The notes beneath the pieces are model-generated. The model was not told the origin of the DNA. It did no database searches and saw only the letters and a list, made by a program, of their open reading frames with translations. A program made the translations under genes and the position numbers. A stretch of 64,000 nucleotides of DNA from Roseovarius litorisediminis (GTDB lineage: Bacteria; Pseudomonadota; Alphaproteobacteria; Rhodobacterales; Rhodobacteraceae), in contig NZ_FWFL01000006.1 of assembly GCF_900172295.1 (NCBI RefSeq), forward strand, positions 124,001-188,000. Reading direction: 5' to 3'. Shown here in pieces: positions 52,519-62,061 of the stretch (position 1 is its first letter; every line of letters starts with the position of its first letter).

Positions 52519-53631
52519 CTACTCTGCCGCCAGCTCGCCAGCTGGAACAACAACCGAGTTTTTGATCTCGTATTCCAGCGTCAGCGACTGACCTGTGTGA
52601 TCTTTGAACGACTGACCCAGGTTGGGGATCGTGACTTTCAGCTCTTTGCCACCGCCCCCCTCCATGAAGATGTTGAAAGAATTCCCTTCAAACTCTTCAT
52701 GGTTAACCTTTGCGGTCACAAAATGGTCGCCCTTCGCTCCCTTGGATGCAATTGCAAACGCTTCAGGGCGAATGAACATCATCGCGTCGTCACCCTCTTT
52801 CATCTTGCCCTGATTGGCGGTGGATATCCGCGCCACCAGATCACCTGAACGGTTGGTAGCAACAAGCGCTTCATCGCCCGAGATGCGTTTGATTTTCCCG
52901 CGGAAGACATTGTTTTCACCAACAAAGCTCGCGGCAAAGGCTGTGGCCGGGTCGTTGTAAATGGCTTTCCCGTCGCCAATCTGGTCGATGATACCTTCGC
53001 GCATGACGGCGATGTTGTCTGACATTGTCAGCGCCTCACCCTGATCGTGGGTGATATAGATGAAGGTGATACCGACCCGTTTTTGGATTTCTCGCAATTC
53101 GGTACGCATGTGCTGGCGGAGTTTGAGATCAAGCGCCGAAAGCGGCTCATCCAGCAACAACACATCCGGCTCGGCGCAAAGCGCCCGCGCAATCGCGACC
53201 CGTTGACGTTGACCGCCCGACAGTTCGCTTGGCAATTTGTCGCCCTGCCCCGGCAACGCAATCATGTCCAGCAACTCATCCGCGCGTTTGCGGCGTTCGG
53301 CGGCGCTGGCCCCGTTAATCTCCATCGAAAACGCGATGTTTTCCCAAACTTTCATCAATGGGAAAAGTGCAAGATTCTGAAAAATCAAAGCGGTGGGCCG
53401 TTTGTTGGGACCAATGCCCTTCATATTGCGACCGCCAATCAGCACATTGCCTTCACTAGGCTCCAGAAAGCCGGACACGGCCCGCAGGATTGTGGTCTTG
53501 CCGCAACCCGATGGTCCCAGAAACGAGAAAAAATCACCCCCGTTTATGTGTACGTTCGCATCGCGGACCGCGACAAAATCGCCAAAGCGAATCCACAGGC
53601 TTTCCAGATCAACGCCGACGCCAGCACTCAT
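52519..53631 (-). CDS. ABC transporter ATPase, PotA type
   Basis: 370 residues from the ATG at 53631 (MSAGVGVDLESLW), supported by a GGGAGAAG site; an earlier in-frame start is less likely. Walker A GPSGCGKTT, signature LSGGQRQR, Walker B LLLDEPLSALD and switch ITHDQGEA are all present, followed by a C-terminal TOBE-type domain. The gene lies between the two permeases and the binding protein of this importer. Confidence 0.92.
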   Translation of the reverse strand: MSAGVGVDLESLWIRFGDFVAVRDANVHINGGDFFSFLGPSGCGKTTILRAVSGFLEPSEGNVLIGGRNMKGIGPNKRPTALIFQNLALFPLMKVWENIAFSMEINGASAAERRKRADELLDMIALPGQGDKLPSELSGGQRQRVAIARALCAEPDVLLLDEPLSALDLKLRQHMRTELREIQKRVGITFIYITHDQGEALTMSDNIAVMREGIIDQIGDGKAIYNDPATAFAASFVGENNVFRGKIKRISGDEALVATNRSGDLVARISTANQGKMKEGDDAMMFIRPEAFAIASKGAKGDHFVTAKVNHEEFEGNSFNIFMEGGGGKELKVTIPNLGQSFKDHTGQSLTLEYEIKNSVVVPAGELAAE

Positions 53632-53739
53632 GTAGCTTCTCCCTGGATGAACGTAGGCCCGTCGCACTCAAAGGTCCGGCCCAGCGCATCTTTTGTTGTT
53701 CAATTTTTTGTCTGCACGTTCAGTCGCGCAGTTGCAAAT

Positions 53740-53765
53740 GGTCCTCCCGCTATTGCGGAAGGACC
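53740..53765 (-). terminator. Stem-loop after the binding-protein gene
   Basis: GGTCCT-C-CCGC and GCGG-A-AGGACC form an interrupted 10-bp stem with a TATT loop, just downstream of the binding-protein gene on the minus strand. It lacks a T-run and probably attenuates transcription into the ATPase and permease genes. Confidence 0.65.
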
Positions 53766-53781
53766 TTGATCATAAGCGCTA

Positions 53782-54906
53782 TCAGGCGCTCTTGAACTTG
53801 TTGACGAACTCTGTCCGGACGTCGGCATACCACGGGGCTTCTGCTGGCCATGGGTTCAGATTGGCCAGGCTGTCACCGGGGTAGGCTTCGGCAAAGTTCT
53901 TCTTGTAGGTATCACCCGAGAAGCCATCAGCCCCCAGAACCGGCGAGTTGTAGCCATGGCTGTCAATCGCCACGCCAGCAGGTTCTTTTTCATAGGCAAA
54001 GTCGATGAAGGCATAGACCTGTTCGATATTCTGCGCCCCAACCGGCATCGACATGCCGTCAACCCAGGCCATCGCGCCTTCGACAGGCGCCTGATAATGC
54101 ACCGGCTCACCAGCGGATTTCAGTGCCAGCGGCGGGCCGTCCCAGGTTTGACCAACAACCACACCTTCGTTCAGCAGGCCGTTTTTCTGCGTGTCGGCAT
54201 CATTCCAGATCAGCTTGATCCGGTTTTTGCGTGCAATCGTCCAATCGGCGATCTGGCCCCAGACCTTGCGCATGGTGTCTTCGTCGTTATAGGCGGCCCA
54301 GACAGATCCCGGCTCCATTTCGCCCGACGCTTCCATATAAAGCCCGGCACCCAGCATCATCGAATGCGCCCGGCCCATGGTCTTGCCAGCGTTTTCTTCC
54401 GACCAGACATCACCGTATGACGGTGCGTCACCGGCCGGCAGCCATTTGTCGGTGCGATAGGCAATGCCCTCGGTGCCCCAGATATGTGGCAGCCAATGCG
54501 CGCCATTTCCGCCAAAGTTCCAGGCGTCTGTGCCAATTTTCGACATGGACGGGTTGACCGCATCCATGTTGACCTTGCTCAGATCAAACGGCTGCAGCAG
54601 TTCCAGCGGCCCCCATTGCAGCGACCGGTTGTTGGTCGGCGATACGATGTCAAAGCCCTGACCCTTGGTAGCCTTCATCTTGTTGATGATTTCTTCGTTC
54701 GATCCGATGCCGGTGTAGTTCACCTTGATACCGGTCTTCGCTTCAAACGCTTCGATGAAGGACGGCGGCAGATAGTCCGACCACATCAGGATGTTGACCT
54801 CTCCCGAGGACGCAAGAGCGCTTTTCGAATACAGCGGCGCCGCAAGTGCAGTTGCACCGACACCTTTCAGAACCGTACGGCGTGTAAGATTGGTTTTAGC
54901 AGTCAT
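53782..54906 (-). CDS. Periplasmic substrate-binding protein, polyamine (PotD) type
   Basis: 374 residues. A twin-arginine-like leader (LTRRTVLKGVGATALAAPL...) precedes a PotD-type fold starting EVNILMWSDYLPPSFIEAF. It opens the minus-strand importer operon that converges on the microcompartment operon. The ligand is probably a polyamine, amino alcohol or related cation; the pairing with a BMC operon that already has its own importer suggests two related compounds or two affinities. Confidence 0.9.
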   Translation of the reverse strand: MTAKTNLTRRTVLKGVGATALAAPLYSKSALASSGEVNILMWSDYLPPSFIEAFEAKTGIKVNYTGIGSNEEIINKMKATKGQGFDIVSPTNNRSLQWGPLELLQPFDLSKVNMDAVNPSMSKIGTDAWNFGGNGAHWLPHIWGTEGIAYRTDKWLPAGDAPSYGDVWSEENAGKTMGRAHSMMLGAGLYMEASGEMEPGSVWAAYNDEDTMRKVWGQIADWTIARKNRIKLIWNDADTQKNGLLNEGVVVGQTWDGPPLALKSAGEPVHYQAPVEGAMAWVDGMSMPVGAQNIEQVYAFIDFAYEKEPAGVAIDSHGYNSPVLGADGFSGDTYKKNFAEAYPGDSLANLNPWPAEAPWYADVRTEFVNKFKSA

Positions 54907-55210
54907 TCTTTTTCCTCCTGTTGTGCCTGTTCTTAAGTCTTTTTGACGATCGACTTGTCACAGTGCAATTTATGCGCCGCATTGACGCCTGTTTTTTCCC
55001 GTGAGTCCAGTTCGTTTTTGGGTAAGCCAAGAAATTCTATGTGATATTTATTGTTTGGCTTTACAAAAATTCCATTCTGGCATTACCCCGCAAGCGGTCT
55101 ACCAGACCCGATTCCCGTTCGGGAAAAATTGCGAATATTGCGCCTCTGTCCGAATTCCTTGCAAAGATTCGGCCTGTAATCAGGTCTCAGAGACACTCAT
55201 CGTGCTTCAG
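54907..55210. other. Promoter region of the binding-protein gene
   Basis: A gap of about 300 bases without a supported gene; a plus-strand frame here has no features. It contains the palindrome TTCCCGTTCGGGAA at 55112-55125 (6-bp arms), a possible operator. I checked a TGGCA...GCA pair near 55077 as a sigma-54 promoter and rejected it on spacing. Confidence 0.45.
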
Positions 55211-55248
55211 AAAAAAGGCGGCGCTTCAATTCACATTGAAACGCCGCC
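55211..55248 (-). terminator. Terminator downstream of katG
   Basis: GGCGGCG-C-TTCAAT and ATTGAA-A-CGCCGCC (55217-55248) form a stem of 13 pairs interrupted by one mismatch, with a 4-nt loop. On the minus strand it is followed by TTTTTT. It lies about 80 bases after the katG stop. The plus-strand side also has T-runs, so it can act both ways. Confidence 0.85.
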
Positions 55249-55329
55249 CCTGTTTTCGTTTTTACCAGCGCCTTAAACGACCGGTATCTTTAATCAATCC
55301 AGTCAGGCCTAAGCCTTTAACCGGCCACC

Positions 55330-57724
<2,395 letters not shown>

Positions 57725-58633
57725 ATGAAAAATCTCACACTAAAACACCTCCGGTATTTTCAGGCGCTCTCTCTTCACGGCCATTTCGGGCGTGCAGCTG
57801 ACACCTGTTCAATCTCGCAGCCCGCCTTGTCCGTGCAAATCAAGGAACTTGAGGAAACACTCGGTATCACACTGTTCGAACGAGGCCCGCGTCAGGTACG
57901 CCTGACATCTTTTGGCGAAGAATTTGCCATGCGCGCCCGCGAAATCCTTCGCGCAGTTGATGATCTTGCAGATCTCGCTCGCACCTCCCGCGACGTTCTG
58001 ATCGGTCGCCTTCGCATTGGCATCATCCCGACAATCGCGCCTTATCTGTTGCCAAGGATCATCGGTGACCTTACCCAAAAGCACACCGGTCTTGATATCC
58101 ACGTGCGCGAAACCATGACCGAAAAGCTGATCCATGAATTGACCGAAGGGCGGCTTGACACCGCCATCGTCGCCCTGCCCATATCCGAACCCTCCCTGAC
58201 CGAAGTTGCCTTGTTCAAGGAAAATTTCGTTTTTGTGCGTCCGCAAGAGGATGCTGAAAAACCTGTCCCCAGCAGCGAAAAGCTGCGCGAAATGCGACTG
58301 CTTTTGCTGGAAGAAGGCCACTGTTTTCGCGATCAGGCGCTATCCTTCTGCAACATCCGCTCCGGCCTTCCCCGCGAAGGGCTTGACGGAAGCTCACTGT
58401 CGACCCTCGTGCAGATGGTTGGTGCTGGTATTGGGGTCACTCTGATCCCGGAAATGGCGGTCCCGATCGAAACGCGCTCGGCGTCCGTCTCTGTAGCTCA
58501 GTTCAAAAACCCGCAACCATCGCGCCAGATCGGCATGGTCTGGCGCAAAACCAGTCCGCTGGCCGAACAACTGATGCAGATTTCCAATATCGTGCGTCAG
58601 TCAGCCGAAGCGATGCAGATTGGCCAAACCTGA
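57725..58633 (+). CDS. oxyR: Peroxide-sensing LysR-family regulator OxyR
   Basis: 302 residues. N-terminal winged helix (HLRYFQALSLHGHFGRAADT...) and C-terminal sensor domain. The redox pair is Cys200 (LLEEGHC) and Cys209 (ALSFC), at the positions of Cys199/Cys208 in the E. coli protein. It is divergent from katG, the standard arrangement. No good ribosome-binding site precedes the ATG at 57725. Confidence 0.94.
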   Translation: MKNLTLKHLRYFQALSLHGHFGRAADTCSISQPALSVQIKELEETLGITLFERGPRQVRLTSFGEEFAMRAREILRAVDDLADLARTSRDVLIGRLRIGIIPTIAPYLLPRIIGDLTQKHTGLDIHVRETMTEKLIHELTEGRLDTAIVALPISEPSLTEVALFKENFVFVRPQEDAEKPVPSSEKLREMRLLLLEEGHCFRDQALSFCNIRSGLPREGLDGSSLSTLVQMVGAGIGVTLIPEMAVPIETRSASVSVAQFKNPQPSRQIGMVWRKTSPLAEQLMQISNIVRQSAEAMQIGQT

Positions 58634-58735
58634 AGGTGCCAGCGCTCAAGCGTTTCGAGATCACGGTGATCCGCAAACTGATCTTGAAACGCCCACACCA
58701 TCGATAGCGTCCGGGCGTTTCGCCTTAGCCTGCGG
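58634..58735. terminator. Convergent region with alternative stem-loops
   Basis: Segment A GCGTTTCGAGATC (58650-58662) can pair with B GATCTTGAAACGC (58680-58692; 12 of 13). The B end GAAACGCCC (58686-58694) can pair instead with C GGGCGTTTC (58713-58721). A:B and B:C are mutually exclusive. It lies between the ends of oxyR and the demethylase gene and most likely serves as a terminator for both directions. Confidence 0.6.
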
Positions 58736-61180
58736 TCAGCCCCTCACTTTCAGCATTTTCGGATCGTATAGCGGTTCCATGTGCACCTGAGCGCGTACGC
58801 GTTCTGTGGCCACCTCAAGTTCGTAGTCGCCCGACATCACATAATCCGCATCCACGCCGTCCGGGTTGCGAACATACCCCAGCCCGATGGATTTACCGAC
58901 CGTGTAACCATACCCCCCCGAGGTCAGCCAGCCCACGCGCTGTCCGTTCCGGTAAATTGTCTCGCGCCCCAGCAACACCACATCGGGGTCAACAGTGAAA
59001 CAGGCCAGCATCTTTTTCACACCGCCTGATTTCTGGGCTTGCGCAGCGGCACGGCCCTTGAAGTCGATATTCTTACCCAGTTTTACGGCCCAGCCCAGCC
59101 CGGCCTCGAACGGGGTATGATCCGGCCCAATATCCGACCCCCATGCCCGATAGCCTTTTTCAAGGCGCAGAGCCTCAAGCGACCGGTACCCGGCATTTTT
59201 CAGCCCGTGGTCCCGCCCGGCCTGCATCAAAGCGGCATAAACGGCTTCGGCATATTCCACTGGCAGATGCAATTCCCATCCCAATTCCCCCACATACGTC
59301 ACCCGCAGCGCCTGAACCGGGCACCCGGCGATGCCAATGGTGCGGATTGTGCCAAACCTGAAACCATCGTTTGACACATCATCGCGAGTGACCTTTTCAA
59401 GGATATTGCGCGCCTCGGGCCCCATCAGCGCCAAAACCGCATTCGAAGAGGTAATATCGAAAAGCTGGCAATTCATACCTTCGGGAATATTGCGGCTGAT
59501 CCAGTTGAAATCATGCGTCGCAAAACCGGTGCCGGTGACGATGTAAAACTCATCATGGGCAACACGGCCCACTGTCAGGTCACATTCGATACCTGCCTTG
59601 TCGTTCAGCATCTGGGTATAGGTCAGTGACCCCACCGGCCGGTCCACATTGTTGGCACAGATCCAGTTCAGAGCGGCCACAGCATCAGGGCCTTTCAGTG
59701 CAAATTTCGCAAACGAGGTCTGGTCGAATACAACCGCCGCATCGCGTGCGGCCTTGTGCTCGCGCCCGACAGCCTCAAACCAGTTCTGACGGCCAAAACT
59801 ATAGACATCCTTGGGCGTCTCACCTCTGGAAGTGTCAGCAAACCAGTTCGGCCGTTCCCAGCCCAGCTTTTCGCCAAAGCAGGCACCGGCATCCGCCAAG
59901 ACATCATAAAGCGGCGATTTCCGGCAGGGGCGGCCTGAATCGTGCTCTTCATAGGGCCAGGCCATGGTGTAGTGTTTGCCATAAGCCTCAACCGTGCGGG
60001 TGCGCACCCAATCGGTATCGAAATGCGGGCGGCCAAAGCGGCGGATATCGGCAGACCACAGATCAAACGGCGGTTCGCCGTTTTTAGCCCACTCGGCGAG
60101 CACCATTCCCGCACCCCCGCCCGAGGCGATACCAAAGGCGTTAAACCCGGCACCAACAAAGAAATTCTTCAACTCAGGTGCTTCACCGATGATGAAATTG
60201 CCATCGGGGGTAAAGCTTTCAGGCCCGTTGGTCAGCGTCTTGATCCCTGCGGTCTGCAGGCCGGGCACACGGCCAAGAGCCTGTTCCATGATCTGCTCGA
60301 AATGGTCAAAATTGCTGCCCAGCAGCGAATAATGAAATCCTTCCGGTATGCCATCCACTGCCCAGGGGATCGGATTTGGCTCATATCCGCCCATGACCAG
60401 GCCACCAACCTCTTCCTTGTAATAACACAGGCGATCCGGGTCGCGCAGGGTGGGCAGGTTGCCGGGCACGCCCATGGGTTCGGTCAGCATATACTGGTGT
60501 TCCATCGACACCAGCGGCACATTGACTCCAAACCGTTTGGCAAAGCTCCGCGTCCACTGCCCGGCGCAGACAATGACCTTTTCACATTCAATGCGGCCCA
60601 GATCGGTGATGACAGCTTTGATCCGGCCGTTCTCGACCTCAAGATCGGTCACCTTGGTATCTTCGAAAATCGACGCGCCTGCCATGCGCGCGCCCTTGGC
60701 CAGGGCCTGCGTAATGTCCGATGGGTTCGCCTGCCCGTCCGTGGGCATAAAGGCCGCGCCAACCAGATCCGAGATATCCATCAGCGGCCACAATTCCAGT
60801 GCCTCGGACGGTGTCAGCAACTCCATTTCAAGGCCGAAACTATGGGCAGTGGTGGCCTGCCGTTTCACTTCGGTCCAGCGTTCCTCGTTACAGGCCAGGC
60901 GCAACCCGCCATTCATCTTCCAGCCGGTCCCAAGGCCGGTTTCCTCTTCCAGTTTGCTATAAAGATCCACCGAATAACCCAGAAGCTGGGTGATGTTGGC
61001 GTTTGACCGCAACTGCCCCACCAGACCCGCCGCATGAAACGTGGTGCCCGAAGTCAGTTTTTTGCGCTCCAGCAGAACCGTATCGGTCCAGCCCAGTTTG
61101 GCCAGATGATACGCAGTTGAGCAGCCGATGATGCCGCCGCCGATGATGACCGCTTTGGCCGTTGTGGGAAGGGTTGTCAT
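58736..61180 (-). CDS. Third FAD/GcvT demethylating dehydrogenase
   Basis: 814 residues. FAD motif GGGIIGCSTAYHL; the flavin-linking region reads GTTFHAAGLVGQ (His kept, Trp replaced by Phe); GcvT domain with FAKFALKGPDAV and YVGELGWELH. It is closer in pattern to the 30906-33329 protein than to the 18423 one. Like its relatives it should oxidise an N-methyl group and pass the carbon to tetrahydrofolate. It is the last gene of an operon with a kinase-like gene (8 bases upstream) and a tandem permease, so import, phosphorylation and demethylation may be linked. Confidence 0.9.
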   Translation of the reverse strand: MTTLPTTAKAVIIGGGIIGCSTAYHLAKLGWTDTVLLERKKLTSGTTFHAAGLVGQLRSNANITQLLGYSVDLYSKLEEETGLGTGWKMNGGLRLACNEERWTEVKRQATTAHSFGLEMELLTPSEALELWPLMDISDLVGAAFMPTDGQANPSDITQALAKGARMAGASIFEDTKVTDLEVENGRIKAVITDLGRIECEKVIVCAGQWTRSFAKRFGVNVPLVSMEHQYMLTEPMGVPGNLPTLRDPDRLCYYKEEVGGLVMGGYEPNPIPWAVDGIPEGFHYSLLGSNFDHFEQIMEQALGRVPGLQTAGIKTLTNGPESFTPDGNFIIGEAPELKNFFVGAGFNAFGIASGGGAGMVLAEWAKNGEPPFDLWSADIRRFGRPHFDTDWVRTRTVEAYGKHYTMAWPYEEHDSGRPCRKSPLYDVLADAGACFGEKLGWERPNWFADTSRGETPKDVYSFGRQNWFEAVGREHKAARDAAVVFDQTSFAKFALKGPDAVAALNWICANNVDRPVGSLTYTQMLNDKAGIECDLTVGRVAHDEFYIVTGTGFATHDFNWISRNIPEGMNCQLFDITSSNAVLALMGPEARNILEKVTRDDVSNDGFRFGTIRTIGIAGCPVQALRVTYVGELGWELHLPVEYAEAVYAALMQAGRDHGLKNAGYRSLEALRLEKGYRAWGSDIGPDHTPFEAGLGWAVKLGKNIDFKGRAAAQAQKSGGVKKMLACFTVDPDVVLLGRETIYRNGQRVGWLTSGGYGYTVGKSIGLGYVRNPDGVDADYVMSGDYELEVATERVRAQVHMEPLYDPKMLKVRG

Positions 61181-61188
61181 GGGATGCC

Positions 61189-62058
61189 TCAGCTATTCTT
61201 GAAATCGTCATAGGACGCGCGAAACCGCGCAAGGTTTTCGGCCGTATATGCCGTGTAATCAAAGTCAATTTCCGATGTGATTTCCGACACCATGCTCCAC
61301 ATCGTTTCCCGCAGAAGCGATGCGCACTTCATGGCTGAATAGCGATGGCGCAGATCATCGGTTACAGATTCATCGAAATAGGTCTCCAGCAGCCAGACCT
61401 CTTGCGTCTCGCTCAGCCCGTTGTTCGACGCCAGACCACCAAGATCAAACAGCGGGCTGTTGAATCCGGCATAGTCAAAGTCAATCAGCCACAGGCGGCT
61501 GCCGTCATCCAGAAAATTCCCGCACAGCAGATCATTATGTCCAAAGACAATATCATAGGGTCCGGCCGACTGTTCCAGCGCATTCCCGATCCGGACCAGT
61601 TCTGGAACCAGTGCCGTGTGGCTGCTGCCACGTTCCAGCAATGTCGCACCGTAATCGCGGATGACATGAAACACCCAGAACACCAGCGATGGCCCGCGCA
61701 GATGGTCCGGCACATCGCGATGACAGCGTTTGACCAGATCCAGCACGCGCGGCAACATCTCGGGCGCGCGCACATCTTCTTCAGTCAGGGTGCGGCTATC
61801 GATATAGTCCAGCACGGTGATCCCGTCAGCGGCGTACACTACCGCCGGGGATAGCCCGGCGGCATGCGCTGCGCGACTTGCGGCCAACTCGTTGAAACGC
61901 ATGACCTGATGCAGCGGAATATCATCGCCGACGCGCACCACGTATTTGCGCCCCGCATCCTCGACCAGATAGTTCACATTGGTAATCCCGCCGGTCAGCG
62001 GCGTGGCGGTGATCTCGCTCTGCCAGATCGGAAGGTTGCGGAATTCGGGTTGGCTCAT
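61189..62058 (-). CDS. Choline/ethanolamine-kinase-like phosphotransferase
   Basis: 289 residues of the choline-kinase fold: LTGGITNVNYLV in the N-lobe, catalytic loop FGHNDLLCGNFLDDG and metal-binding Asp in WLIDFDYAGFN, all canonical (unlike the Gln-for-His at 29946). It lies between the demethylase and the betaine-type permease gene, each within a few bases. The repeated kinase/demethylase pairing suggests that the substrate is an amino alcohol or that the kinase acts on a related head group. Confidence 0.82.
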   Translation of the reverse strand: MSQPEFRNLPIWQSEITATPLTGGITNVNYLVEDAGRKYVVRVGDDIPLHQVMRFNELAASRAAHAAGLSPAVVYAADGITVLDYIDSRTLTEEDVRAPEMLPRVLDLVKRCHRDVPDHLRGPSLVFWVFHVIRDYGATLLERGSSHTALVPELVRIGNALEQSAGPYDIVFGHNDLLCGNFLDDGSRLWLIDFDYAGFNSPLFDLGGLASNNGLSETQEVWLLETYFDESVTDDLRHRYSAMKCASLLRETMWSMVSEITSEIDFDYTAYTAENLARFRASYDDFKNS

Positions 62059-62061
62059 GGT

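Noticed and set aside
55070..55095. TGGCA...GCA pair as a sigma-54 promoter
   Set aside because: Only nine bases separate GG and GC instead of ten, and no enhancer-binding regulator is near.
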